DNA from: Stercorarius parasiticus | Taxonomy: Eukaryota; Chordata; Aves; Charadriiformes; Stercorariidae | Direction: 5' to 3' | Assembly: GCA_013396915.1 (NCBI GenBank) | Contig: VWZL01006771.1 | Coordinates: 2,560,653-2,624,652 of the forward strand | Length of the DNA stretch: 64,000 nucleotides | In this document: positions 28,001 to 43,000 of the stretch, one piece after another | Position numbering within the stretch: position 1 is the stretch's first letter | How the letters are laid out: each line of letters starts with the position of its first letter | Made by a program: the position numbers and the translations under genes | The notes under the pieces: generated by a model | Told to the model about the DNA's origin: nothing | What the model saw: only the letters and a program-made list of their open reading frames with translations | Databases searched by the model: none

Positions 28001-31000
28001 AAACATTCATTTTAACAGGTCATATGAATTATCAAAATTAACCTTTTCACTGTATTTTCAATGATGGCTTTACTAAAAACTACTTGAAACTGAAAATACT
28101 TTATGAATAATTCTGCTGATCACATGCCATCATTCAGAATATTTCATCTGAAGACCCTAAATCATGAAACAGACAAGTTCTCAGTTTTCAGACAGTCCAT
28201 TTACATTTAGAAACAGTATATCCACTAACACTAGGAGCACTATCTGCCCTTTGGCCTCACTTAACCTTGCACTAGGTTCAACTGCACAAGTATTTTCAAG
28301 TTAGCTGGTGTTACTAAAATAAGCAGATTAAAACCCCCCTTGGCAGGTAATAAAACAGTATGTATATTGTTAAAAAATGGTTGAACTTGCCTGTTCCTGG
28401 GAGGATACTGTCTGAGTGTAGTCAATGGAGAAGCAGCAGGCTTGAAAGTTGGAGATGTGAACCCATTGATAAACCCAGTATTTGGAAACGGTGTCACCTA
28501 AAGAATATATTGCATGGTCAATTATAAACAAGCTGAGTAGTATTTTTTCTTAACACCGTATTTTATGTCATTCTATGCAGGGCAGTACTTAAATGACTGG
28601 CTCTAACAGCAATAGAGCATTTGTCCAGTGCCTTGCACCCAACTTATAAGAGCTGTTTTTTGAAAAGACAGCTACTACATATATTCAAGTTCTGATAATT
28701 TGTTAAGAGGACTGAAAAACATCGAGCCAAAATTCTTGGCTGTAAGTCAAGTAACACCGCTCCTATTTCACACCATACTATGCATGACTTCTGAGTACAG
28801 AGATACTTCTTTGTCAAAGAGCCTCTAACCTATACACCCTGTAATTGTTTTTCTTATAATTTATATGTAAATCCCTCCTAAAAAGAAAAAAAAATCAGTT
28901 CCTCATTCTACTTATCATCCACATGACACCTAAAAAAACCTAGAGAATAAGACGATGTTAAGTGGACCTCTGATTCTTTTCACATCTTGCCACCTTATTC
29001 TACATGTGAATTACTGTCTTGGTGCCTGAAGAAGCAACATTAGCAAAAGATTTTGGTTTGGGGGTGGGTGCATATCAATGCCTGTCTTATATTAATATGG
29101 TATCTCAAAATTTGAAGCATGTTTACAGTAATTTCTCCAACCTCACTAGCACTCCTTTTTTTAAATATATGAATGAGTTTCATTTAAGAAATGTTATTAT
29201 CAACAGCAAGTATTTGCTTGCCTTCTCCCCCGAAAGTAACTAAAATGCAGAACAGTGTGACTTCTATGTAGCACTCTTTCTACACTTCATTAAATTATGA
29301 GAAACAGCTGGGATTAAGATTGCTTCCTATAAAGGTATCTTTAAGCTTGTCCAACCTTTCTTGCAAAAGTTAAGGCAAACCACTAAGCAATGAAAAATAA
29401 AATTTAACACCAAAGCTGTCATGCCAAAGCACCGTTAGCCTAACCTCACACACATGACAGCAAATGCTACCTCAGACTCCAAAAATAGGCCATTAGGAGT
29501 TTAATAAAGTTATTTTAGGAACAAAGTTTCATCAAACCACTGCTCTGAAGTGCTTTCTGCTTTAATAGTTACAACTGGAACGCTGTAAAATTCAATCAAA
29601 GCTAGGTAAGCAACTATCGAACCTGAATAATGAAAAGACATTGACCATACTAAAGGAAAACAAGTTTAACTCATTGCTTAAAGGGACACCAGCAATGTTA
29701 ACTGCTTCTTTCTTTATAAGGATGGGTGACCTTTTTTTGGAGGGGAAAAAGTTATTTTCATTTTCCAGTAATACCAAAAGTAACAATTTGCTTTCTCCAC
29801 AGAAGTCATCTAGCACATAAAAAGTACACTTTTTCCTTCCTCCCTGCCCCCCCCCCCCTTTTTTGTTTATAAGCAGGACAAACTAGATCTTTCCTCAAAT
29901 ACTATTAAGTACGTGATGAAGAAGTAGGTAGTTTTTAGAATTTTGAAGACGTGTTCCCATATTCTAGTTTCTGAACTAAAACTGTATGCCCATGCTACTG
30001 GGCATATTTAAACCCAAATCACAGATGAGACAAAGCACAGTTAGTGTTTACACCGAAGCAGGAGAGAAAATTTTGTTGTATTTGCACAGAAGTCTCTACA
30101 TGCAAACTGCAACCCTGCCTCATGAAAATTATTCACGTCATTGTTCCTCGTGGTCCCTGTTCTCTTCAAGTAATTTGTACTGAAATACAGCTCTTCCTAT
30201 AAAAGGTTCAAGAAACATCATACTACATTAATGTACACAAAATGCAGCTAATCAATGACAATATACTGCAAAGCAGTGGGAAGCAAAAGCTCTGCCATTT
30301 CATTTTCTGTTCTAATTAAGAAAGGTATGAGATCTTTAATGCTGGCAAACTTGTAATGTCTTCCCCCAAAGGCCAGGACTAGTAAAGCTTTCTGGAATAC
30401 AAGAAGTTCCAGTATGACATAGCGTAGATATGCACTATGCTGTGCTTGAGCCTGTGGTCAATTGATCTACGTCTTTTACACCAGTGCTACCCAACTACTT
30501 CACTACCCCACAGCAAGACTGTGCAATAGTCAGTTTATCTAGAGGAAGAATCACATTCATCGCTGCTTAATAAGGTGTCTTTCTCCTGGAATAAAACATC
30601 ATTCACTATGCTACCTTGTCTCCTCCCCCTTAAAAGCCTTTCCCTGCAAGGGCTCTGGCTACCTTCCCTGTGTGTTTAGCACACCAACTTTTTAATTAGC
30701 TTGCTGTTCGGTACACAGGAAGTTTGCTCAAGTTTGTTCAAGGACACTTTAATCCTCTGCCAAAAAACCTCTAAAAAGCTTCTGATTTTGATCATTGCTA
30801 CCCTAGTTCCTTTTAGCCACAAGTAAAGAGGCATTTGCACAGGGCTGGGGGGGGAAGAGGTTACGTATAGGACAACCTTAGTCTCCCAGCCGTTACAGAA
30901 AACTATATTCTTATTAGCTCTTGTAGTACAACAGAGGCAGACTAGAAGGGACCAAGGTAATCCTGATGGGTCGGTCACAATGGAGGAGAAGATGAAAGCA

Positions 31001-34000
31001 GCATTAGAGGATGCAGCAGATACCCCATTAGAGTGTATAAAGACGTACTGCCACCATCCTAGCTCTAAAGCTTACTGATAAGCCCCCCTTTAAGAAGTTT
31101 TTTTTAAAAGTTAAGCAATTTAAAGTGATTTTTTTTCAATTAGCAAAAGTAATATTATTTTTAATTGCCAAAAAAGATGTTACTTTGGCACTGAAAATAT
31201 TTTGCTGTAAGAACATGCCGAGTAAGGTAATTCAGCTTGTTAACCTAGAACTTATTTTCCTGCTGGAAGATCAAGATACTAAGTTATCCTTATTTACCCG
31301 ATTCCATTAAGTTTATTCAGTACATATCAGAATTGCTTTTTTCTGGTATTCACATACATATTCTGAAGATCTAATTTCTAAAGAGGCTTTTAACCATTAC
31401 TAAAAAGAGGTCTTTGGTAAAGATTTATTTTGGTAATGATTGATTAATAATCTTTAGTAAATAACTGCCTCAAAAACTAAGAGGTTAAGAAGAGAATCCC
31501 ACTGCAGTCTGAGACCAGATGAAATTTTCAAATAATTAATCTTGCACACCATGGGAAGAATTCTGAAGAACTGTTTTTCAAGAAGAATCAGTATCTTAAA
31601 CTTCAGGACACATATGCTTCCTACACCTCAAGGCTTCATAAGAAAATAATAGCAATTTTGAAAAGACTCCAAGTGTTTCTAATCAAGAGACTTACCAATG
31701 AAGGGTCAAGGTAGCTGTGTGTGGCTGACCAGGTCTGTGGGCCAATTAAGCTGTACAACGGAAACTGCTGATGAGGACTGTATACTGGAGGTAAGTAAAA
31801 GGATGTTGTATAACGCTGCTGCGTGTAGAGGTTCATATCCAGAGGTCTATATCCATTCTTTGGCAAAAATGTGTTTATAGCTATTGCCTTTGCTTTTATT
31901 CTCGCCTGCAAAGGAGATTAGGTTATTTATTACACCAGCCTTTCAAATTAAATCAGGATGGTTCAAACTAGCAGCTCTCAAACTTTTACTGGACACTTGT
32001 CAGTCACTGCTTTTTCCTTCAAGGAAGACAGGAACAGCTGAATGCTTCCCTAGTGGCCTGATGCTGGGATGGATATACCGCTGCCAGAAAGGAGGAAAAG
32101 GATAAGTAAAATGCTACATTTCAAAACCCATCTCCAGGTCAAATGGCTGCTGAGATTGGACCACTTAAATTTATATTAGAAAACACCATGAGCCCCACAA
32201 AAACCAGAACATATACACACATATGCCCCGCAAAATCCATAAAGCTCTATTTACCTTAATTGGTTTTCCTTGGAAAGTTTTCACTTCTTCTCTAAGGTAT
32301 CTGTAAGCCTTTAAGAAAGGTAATTATAAAATTTGTCAAATATAATTTAACCAAAGGAAACTTAAATTTTGACAGGCTAAGCCTAACAATAATTCTTGAA
32401 GTGCCTGCTAATGTTAGACTATAGAAAACCCTCATATGTAATCTGCATTCGGCAAGATTTAAGTTATCATTGCAGAAGTACTTCAGTAGCGTTAAGACAA
32501 GATTTTAATTCTTACAATTGAAGCATTCCAATGTGTCATCCAAAATATCAACATTCTTAGTACAAGCAATTACAGCTTTGGCCAGGAAGCCAGGATATGC
32601 AAACAAGATAAAACTTTTACGGTGTGATGTTTAATAGTACTGATAACTGGATATTAACTAAGGGGAGGCATTACTGTTTTTAGAGGTTTGTGTACGTTTC
32701 TTTTTCATAGAATGGTTTCGGTTAGAAGGGACCTTAAAGATCACTTAGTTCTAACCCCCAAATTAAAACGTTACACATTTTAAATTACAAATTTTAAATT
32801 GTTACACATTTCTAATACAGTTTATGACCCGTCAATCCACCCTCAACCCACCCTTGTTTATTGTTATATTCTAAAATGCTTCAAAAAAAAAATAGTGTTA
32901 CCTGCTGTGCATCAGCTTCTGATTCAAATGTGATGAACCAATTGTCATTATAAGCAAACTCACAGTTGATAAACTTAGGCAAATTATCTCCTTTGAAAAG
33001 TGCTTCAACCTCCTAAGGAAAGTGGTTTTGGTAAGAAGGGGGAGGAAAAAGGTGGGAGAAAAAAAGTGGATGGACAGAAGGAAACATCAATTTAAAGTGC
33101 AGAACTCTGGAACTCCAGGTAAGAAAGATAAAAAGCACTTTCAGGCTTACAAAACAGAACTGAGAACTTCAGAACACCTGCAGTAGCCAGAGGATATCAA
33201 CAAGCAACCTGTTGACACCTCTGCCCTCAGCATTATGGAAACATTTGCAAAGCTGTAAGTATTTTAATTTAACAAGCTTCAAGGCACAGCAGTGGCATTT
33301 TCTATTCTAAGACTTACCTTCCCTCATCTCCATTTGCTGTCTATCCAAGTAGTTAAGTGCTAAGTGCATATGGATAAGCAAGCGTCCAAGAAAACTATGG
33401 TATCTCTACCAAGCGCAGCAAGGTCAGTTTTTCATCCCTCTGCAGAGCTACGGGTTTTACCACAGTCTTCCCGTGAGCAACATGCTTCTACCAAATACAT
33501 TTATGTATCCAAACACATGCAATAAACTAAGGCTGAGAAACGTTGTTAGAAGTTAATCTAACAATGTAGTAAGAAATGCGACATGCTTATTGAAATCTGG
33601 AAGAAATCTAACTTCCAAATCCTAAGGGAAAAAGCATTCTTTACTGAACAATTAAACACTTACTTCAATGGGGGTAGATTCAGGTACTTCACGTAAAATC
33701 ACGATACAGCGATTCTGATTTGGCCTAACTTTTTCTCCCTTCTCATCCACTTGGACTAAAGGCAACGCTAAGAGAGAAAAGACAAAAACGTACTTTAGCT
33801 GTCAGCAATCAGACTAGCTTTGCACACTGAAAAGATGCTGTGGATACAATTTTACAATGCAAAGCTTTTCGTGCTAAACTTAAAATATTTTTGAACATTA
33901 AGAAACAAGCAGAAAATGACTGAGGATACTTTCAGTATGAAACTGAGTAGCCATGTTACTTGAACTCTCCACACTCTTACTACTCTTGCAGCCTAGAAAA

Positions 34001-37000
34001 TCCCAAGTCATTAGCTTTTTCTTCTAAGGCACACATTGAGTCATGTTCTTTTTTGATTCTTACCTTAGTGGTAATGACCAGTAGCCTTTTCTGAGAATTT
34101 AATTCACATTATTCTTATTTAACACAGATCATTACTCAATATCTCAACTGTGAAGTAGCTTTTATAAAACTGCAGTCCTATAATTGTGATGGTCTAAACT
34201 GGAAGCTGCTTGCTCTAATGCTTTACGGAAAAAGGATGGCATTTTATTGCGATACGTAACAAAAAAAGGAAGAGACTGAAAATCTAGATTAATACTCCTA
34301 TGGCAATAACCAAAATGCTTTCTAGCACTGAGGGATTTTTACTTACATCTCAGCACTTCAACAATCAAATCCATATCAGTACTGAGTTTCTTGACATGAT
34401 CAAGATTTGCTACTGTCATTATTGGCACATACTGATCACTGTCCATCTGTGATATAAGGTACATGTCACTGGCAAGATTTTCTCTGTTGGGAGAGAAAAA
34501 AAAAGGGGGAGAATGTCACTTTTGACAATCAAGTCTTGAGACAACTCATCACATTAGAAGGCAGATTCTTACACTAAATTTTGTTTCCATCATTTTCACC
34601 AACTCCCCAGTCCATTCACCTATTTCACTTCCTATAAAATGTTTTGGGTTTTTCTTCCCCACTTCACGCAACAGTATTGGCATCTTCCTGTTCAGGCAGC
34701 ACATTACCCTCACAAACACGTGATATTGTTAGGAGTCTATTACTTCAAATGAGCACTGAATAACTGGTTATGCAAGAGTATACGGATTAGGAATTGTTCT
34801 AGGTTATTAAGGCGTGTTTAGGATGTTTTTATCTAGACACAAGCACTGAGAATAATTAAGTATAAGTAAGCTGCTTTGATAATCTTCCATCAGCCTTTAC
34901 TGGAATGCGTATGATTCAGCGCCCTTAATTTATTTTTTTCTTTTTAAAATTGATCCTTAACTTAAAATATAAAGGCATCTACGGATGCACACACAAGAAT
35001 CCCAGTTTGTATCAATGCAAATTTTAAAATTATTAGCTTAAAGAAAGTTTACCAAATGGCTTAAGCTACTCAAGCAACTCAGTTTTAACTTGCAAAAAAC
35101 CAGAAACGGTCATAAAAAAATCACCTGATCTGTAATTTCTCGTAACTACTCCATTTCAAAATGTATTTGCTAGTTTATGTTTTAGGCACAGAAGTTTCAT
35201 GTAAACTTTAAGAGGTACATCAATACAATACTCTGGATTTGTGCATTATTTCCCCCACATTCTCATCCTTTGCACTCACTTTTAAGTGACAGCTATGAAA
35301 TATATTAACTTACATCCCAAGGTAGGCACTGGGTCTTTTTAGTTATCCTCTAGTTTGCTAGGTTTAGGTATATACATACCTAGATAAGCAGAATTCCAGT
35401 GTTTTTTTCAGTAATTCTCGTAAATCTTCCTGACCTTCTGGTTGCAACTGTTCGTTTCCACCTATTAATTAAAATACTGAAGTTTAAATTCAGTTCTGCT
35501 ATATCTTAATCAAGTCATCGTGTCTATTGCTGGCTGTATAACTAGTAACAAATTTCCAAATTCAATAAACGTTCATTGTGTATTAGTTCACCACCCACCA
35601 AAATTGCACAGGACCACTGAAGACATTCAGGACTATTTAAGAGAAAAAAGAAAAATCATATCTGACTTCACTTGTTAACCTCTGTTCTCCGAGTATACAA
35701 AAACTTGAAGCAGTTTTAGAAAAGCAGCTACAAGCACATCTCAAAGTAAATACAGAACTGATTTAGCTCATGTATGTTCCAACCTTAGGATCCTAACTAA
35801 CCAATTTCTAGTTGACTAAAACCTAACTAATGCAGCTGACTAATACAGCAAGCGAGCAATGTAATGGAGGCACTTCATACTTCTGACCTCACTCTAAATT
35901 TCCAACACACTAATTCAGAAAAGAGAGTTTCAAAACTGTAGTTATGAAATATCAGCAGATATCCAATCAATTAACAAGAAATGTGTGATTAACTAACAAT
36001 CTCTTGTTAAGGAGAAATTAATTTTTTTTTCTTATACTTGGATGTTTCAACATTATCACACGGAAAACACTAATTTCATGTTTATTTCAGTTTAGACCCA
36101 ATATACTACAGTCAGTTGAGGGTAAACTAATTGTGTCAGTGGGAGAACTGTTTAAAGATCAGAAGTTTAGTGTGACTTTTAGAGATTTACAAAACATTTA
36201 GTAGCATGTTATGTAAATGTAAATTAGTTTTTTAAAAAGTATTTCACACCAACTATTACCCTCTATACCCTTCCCTTCTTCAGTAACTTTCATCCTTTTC
36301 TTCAGCTCTCCTTAACCTTTCTTCTTCCTAAAGCAACTTCTAATTTCCTCCCACCGTTTTGTCCTTCACGTGTTCTATTCTGATGCAGATAATGCAACAC
36401 CTGGAAATACACACATCATGTACTAACCACTACTTCCCTTCCCCATCTCATCTTTCCTTCTTGCCCAAAACCTAACAAAGACCAAAACTATATGTGTTTT
36501 TAAAAATAATGATTAAAAAAATAAAAATCAGATTTCAGAGTTGGGACCACCTCTGTTACTATTCATCAAGTGAAATAGATCCGACCTGCTGTTCAGCTGC
36601 TTTGCCACACTATTTGACTCATGTTAAAACTTAACTATTTTGGGCACGTAAAGGACATGCTGACAAGTTCTAACACTAAGCTGAGGAACACTGTTCCCTT
36701 CTATATTAATGATGCCTAGCACTCTAATTTCCTACTTGCCAGTTAGTTATTACTTAATATTTGCCAATAGTACCCTTAAGTAGAAGGGTCATAGAGAACT
36801 TTCAGTTTTCAACACAAGCAAGGATGATGCCACAGCTGTGATTTCAGTTGTCTTGATTTCCAACTATCATGTATGCTATACTGGTCATTTTTAATACACA
36901 TTATAAAGTCAGCTAAGCACAATGAATAAGGAGCAGACCTCTCATGAATCTCAAAAAACACCCAGCACATTTTCCTCTTTCCCATCCCTCATCTCAGTTC

Positions 37001-40000
37001 AAGTAGTAATCCTACATGCATCTTGCAGACCTTCTGCCCCTTTCAGTGAAATGTAAGCATGGCTGAATCTCTATGCTAGTTTCTAGCAGTTTCTTAAAAC
37101 ATGCCATCTGGTATAGACTACAGCTACTAAGAGTCGAACTGAAAAAAAATAGTGAGAGTTCCTTAAAAAAGAATGCGAAGAAGTCAGACTAAACTGGTTC
37201 TTATTTTAGCATTTTAAGTACAAGACTTATCTTTCAACACATTGAGATTACTACTTGAGACACAAATGGTATGTGAATTTCACCTCAGTACCTGACCCAA
37301 CCAGAAACAAGCAGTTTAGACGGGTAGATATCTAAATGTAGATGTCTACGCTAGGGACTCGCATTAAGAATAACATTTCAGAAAACAATACTCAGTTGTA
37401 TCCAGAACTTAGGATCAGCTCCGTGCAGTACCTCATAAGGCCTATACTCAAAACAGGAGGGGACTGGTTTCCAAATATGCTTAAGCCTGACAGCAAGACA
37501 CAGGATTTTCTGGAGTCTATTTCCAGAATGCATATATTGAACAAAAGTGGTGTAGTGGTTTTGTGTTTTTGTTTTGTTGTTGTTTTGCCTTTTTTTTTTT
37601 TTAAATGGATGCTCACTGTTCAACTCAAAATATGCTTTCTTTTTTTAAACCAAGCCCAAGCAAATATCAACTTTCTCTTACCTGTCTGGGTGGTTTCATG
37701 CATAGACTCATACTCAGAATGATCGAGAGCCAAAGGGTTCATATCTGTCTGGCCTGACACTGAAACAGCTGGTGACGGCTCCTGCAGCTCTGTCAGCACT
37801 GCGTTCTGATGCTTTTTGTCGCCATCACCATTGGCATCCAGTCCTGCAGCAGAGATGACGAACACATTCAAAAAGCATTCTTTCTAATCATGGTAACATC
37901 ATAGTTAAAACTAAATGTGAAGTAAAGCTGCCTACATATTTGCACTCATTTTTTAACAGGAAATTAAAATTGGGAAAGTTCTCTACTGAATTTTACCTTT
38001 TGCTTGAGCAACAGCTAGCAATTCTTATTCATACCTTCTTTACAAGAGTCTGGAGGTTGGTCAGGTATTTCTTCCCACGTTTTGCTCACGCTACCATCAG
38101 TGGCGCCACTTGCTTCCAAGTGTAACATATGATTTCCCCATACCTTTGCATTAGGATTTAACTCGGAAACCTTGGTGGACTCCTACAAAAAGAAATTTCT
38201 TTGATTACGCGCTTTGTGGATGCACAGCACACATCTGTGTGTATATATGTACAGTTTCAAGCAACAATATCAGACGTACAACTCAAGATTGTCAAATTTT
38301 TTTTCCCACTTCTGAATACATTAACTGAATAGCCATCCCATAATTGATTCAGTTACAAAAATGACTGAATTGTGCAGCACAGAATCCATTTCCCTGATTA
38401 AGAATCACCAGAAAAGGCTAGCCAAGCAGAGCAAACTACAACAAACACTTCATTCTTCACCTTTGACAGAGTAACTCAACCTGTACTTGCCCTAGACTTC
38501 AGGCAGTTCTTTAATACACGTTAACTCAATGTTGATTATATTGTTATTGTATCTGTTTCTGTGAAATAACATAAAAAAATTAAGAAGATACAAAAGCATG
38601 GGGGGGTTGGGTTGGTTTTTTTTGGACTTGCATAAAAATGTAAATGGTTTTAAGGAAGCATTATGGAAGATTTAAAGCAATGAGATGTGCATGACAACTT
38701 CTGTCATTACTTCAAGAGAAAAAACCAGAGCATTAACAAAAATTTAGGTTAGTTTTCCCCTAAAAGGAGAAAAAGAATGAATTAACAGATCCAGTCAAAT
38801 CATCTTAGGCCAATGTCCTTCAACCTGGACTGGAAATGGACACATTTAATGATCATATATGGTTATATATAACCGTTATATAAATTGTTCTATTTGTGCT
38901 TCAGAGAGATCACTCTCTGCAGTGCCAACATCTACAATACTTTTTTGGTAGTAACATGAGACAGTTTTCTCTTGTTTTGCTAATGTTTGAGCAAAATGTA
39001 TTAAGTTATTCCATACCAAGAATATCTTTGGTGTGTTTTAATATGATGATTATACTGGGAAAGAGTATTGCTCATGATAACACATACTAAAAAGCTTATT
39101 AAAATTTGTTTTGTGAATTTAAGGACGCTAGGAACATTATAGAGTTTAAGACAGGCACTTCAAAGCTCCATGAAGCTTTAATTACTCTGAAACATGCGCA
39201 CTCAGATAGTGATCATCATAGAAAAACACATCCAGAATGTAAAAAGATCTAAGGTATCTCAGCTTAAACACGCCTACTGACTGACAGAGAAAAGACTTAT
39301 TTATAATGGACATGTTTGACATAACTACTTGAATAGTAAGGATTCAAAGATGACAGCAAGTTCCACCAGCTTCCATTTTTAATACAACAGGTTTCCCTAG
39401 GGGCTAATGAACTCAGCCTCTAAGACAATCCACTGCTGGCATTGCAAGTGCTGGGCAAGGTCAGAGCAGCTACTGTAGTGCAGTCAGTGCGGAGAACAAC
39501 GCTAAGTGCTGGCTCTGCTCGGCAGGGAAGGAAGAGGAGCAAGAGCTGCCGCAGGTCGGCTTTGTCTCTTTCTTACCCCAGCTAGCCAAGATCCAGTCTA
39601 GCTCATTCCCCACACTTCTCCTGCAGCCACTTCTTTCTACAGCACTTCAGAAGATCATCTCCAGAAGTGAGCAAAAGGTTTCCTAATTGCTACCAAGCAA
39701 GAACTGTAAGAATTTCAGGAAATCCACAAACATTTCTTCCCATACGAAGGTAAAGAGCACTATTAACAGTCTGTAGAAAGTTACCTTTCCACATACTGAA
39801 GTGTTCATCTCAAGTTCACCTAGAATTGAGAATCTACAATCAAGATACTTTGCCCAATGTTTAAGTTTTCACACAAGGTAAACAGAACCAGAAAGAAAAA
39901 AAAAAAAACAATGTTCAGCAACATTTTGAACTACTACATTCTCTATAGCATTCGGATTTGCTAAAGAAAGAGAACGGTCAGTTCAGGCCAAAAAAACATA

Positions 40001-43000
40001 TGAGATGTTTAACTGTCTAATGAAACCACAGTTTGACTTGGCTTATTCCAATTCCTAGCTTCAGCATTAAGCTTTAACATCAAATCACGTCCGCAGAATA
40101 CTTACAAATTCGTCTTTATCTTGCCATCCCCAAGTACCAACATTTTCTGCTGCCAGCAGCTGATATGGGTATCTTTCCACTGCATATGAAGCACCTGTTA
40201 CATCTTCAGGTTCATTTCGCAAGTTTTCACTAACTACACATAGTCTGTCGTTCTTCATGGTATTGTTAGAAATTGTATTATTCCATAAAAAGCCCATCAG
40301 ATATTCACCATTACCAGCAGGAACGGTGTCAGAAAATTGCTGATTTGTCCAATCAGCATTGCCACTCTGAAGACTGATGAAGTGTGACCATATTTCAACT
40401 TGGGGGTTTTGTCTGTCCAGTTCATAAGAGTGCTCTGGGTCACTGGATACGTCTTCCATCAGATCTAACGCACACCGCTCACTGCCTCGCCGAAATCCTG
40501 CGGCACCAGGAGAGGCACTCTGTATTTCGTAGGAAGGAGTAGCTGCGTATTTGTCTACCTGCTTTGGGTCAACAAAAACTCCAAGCTCTTTGTTTGAGAA
40601 AATCTTGTGATCTGACTGCATCTGTTCCCAACTTGTGGTCAAGTCATTCATTTGAGTATTTAATATGTAACTGGTGTTTTTCAGTTCAGTACTCTCGGCT
40701 TCTAACTGCTTTAAATTCCCCGTGGTAAAAGCTTCTAGATTCCCAGTTGACATACTAAAACCAGTGAGGTTCTCCTCCTTTGAGTGGACACTGAAACACT
40801 GTTTTACTTCACCATCCTGAAGATTACATTCATTTACATCACACACACTTTTTTCACGAGTTTCTGCTTCTACTTCAGTAAAACGCCCAACAGAAACTTG
40901 GGTGTTCCCGACCTCTGGCTCTGGACTGGTACAGTGACATAACTTAGGCTCTTCCACTGGTTTATCACGCACATGAGAATATGAATTTTGACACAATGAA
41001 GGTAAACAATTATGGGCTTTATGTAAGAGATTACTGGCATCTTCCAGATTTTTAGCGTCAGTTATCAATTTAACGCTCTTGTGCATACCACTGTCCAAAG
41101 CTACAGGTACAGGGGAGTTAGAGTAAGTATTCTGATCGTGAGTCAAGCCTTTATTGAAATTTAAAATGTTTTTATCACAATCAACAATGTTTGCATCCAA
41201 ATTCTCTTTTACTTTTTCTGCCTTTTTATCAATTGTTTCATTTAGGTGAACTTCAAATTTTGTCTGTTTTACAGATTCTGCAACATCCCCAGCTGTTTTA
41301 GCTGAGTCTGCCCCTGCATTCCATTGATCTTCCACTGTGTGGAAGGAACATACTTCCTGTTGCTCATCTTGTCTACAGTTCACATCCATTTTATTCATAT
41401 CCTCATGTTCCACAGACACAGAAGAGACACTGTTTTTGTTATCTGAATTTGAATATTTGCACACTTTATTTTCTGGTGACTCTTGTGAAATATGAGATTC
41501 TAGGCTGCTTTCCTTTAGGAACATTTCATCTGCGCTTGTGTTATGTAGTTCATGAGATGTCAAAGTGCCATCACTTACCCATGATCGAGTTCTGCTCAAG
41601 CTATCAGCTTCCTCAAGCATGTTGTCTTTTAGCTCAATGCTACTCACAGAGACATCTTCCTCCATGCCACTATGGTTTGCAACTTCAGTCGACATCTTGT
41701 TTTCAGTGCAACCCTTAATTTGAGTTGGAAAATCAGAACCTTCTTCCCACTTTTCGCACATTTCAGTTATATTCAAAGCTTCACAGCTACGCAAAACTGT
41801 ACCTGTGCATTTCTCTTTATCTTTCAAGAACTCTTCCGTAACACTGTGATGTTCACTAGGGTCAGGTGCAATTGTTTGTCTATCATCATACGTTCTTTGA
41901 AATGTTCTCTTTTCCACCCTTGAGTTTACTTCACTTTCTGGCTTTAGGAAGCAGCCTTCTTCAGCAGGTTTTTCTACATGTTGACTCTTCAAAAAAGAAT
42001 CACGTAACTCTAATGATAATTTAAAGTTACCACTCACATTCTCTTCCCCCTGTTTAGTATTTAATTCCCTTACACTTGAGGGATGCCTACTTGAACCAAA
42101 TGGTACAATCTCAGAATCATGACTTCCTTCAATTTGTCCTGAATTACATACTCCAGTGTTTAACAATACACTGGAAACACAATCACTGTGTTTCATGTTT
42201 TCTGAATTAGGGCTGCATCGGTCCTCTTCAGCAGCATCCGCAAATTTGACAGAATCACAAGGTCTATGGAGTGATTCATTCCAACTGACAGCATTACCTA
42301 TGGTATATACCTCCTCCTGTTGATTCTCAGGGACAACTTCATTGTTTACTTTCGCTCTTAAGCCATTTGTTACTGTATTGTCAGCATTTAACCTATGCAC
42401 CTCACACCTGTTAGCCAGTAAGTTATCATAAGAAGATTGTCTGTCTATGCTACAATATTCCTTTGTTTCCTTTTTCTGCATGTTTGATCTATCCTCTTTT
42501 TTATGCTCAAACAGTTCTTCCTGTGAATTAAACTTAGCTTGTGCCGATTGCTGCATTGGAAATTCCTCCCCTGTGTCTAGAGGTCGTGCCATGCTGCACA
42601 TTCCTTCATCAGTAACAGCTGAGTTATCTACGTCTGCCGCAGTCTCTTCACACACAGTAGCTGGCACCTCTTCATCCCCTTTCAGATCTTCAGCATCTAC
42701 AACACAAATACTGTAAAACTCCCTATCCTTTGTATTTTGTCTGTTGTCTACATCAAGATAGGAAAATGTTGGAGACATCTCTCTATGTGAACTTGAAACT
42801 TTTTGTAGGCTGTCACTCTTGCCATCTTCAGCGCTTACTGTTGTTTCATTCTGCCTTGAATGGTCACATGTAACTGCATAATCCTCCAGAAAATTTCTAT
42901 TTAAGGAAATTTCACCCTGTAAGCCTTTGTCTAGGATGTCTGGTACTTGTGAAGTAGAAATACAATCAAACAAGCAGTGCTCTTCTGCAGCTACATTTTC

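Noticed and set aside
39784..39818. Possible 35-nt minus-strand micro-exon (acceptor ttctag, donor AAAG then GTAACT)
   Set aside because: Its length would break the phase-0 join between the giant exon and the PAM2w exon, and the peptide matches nothing in LARP4B.
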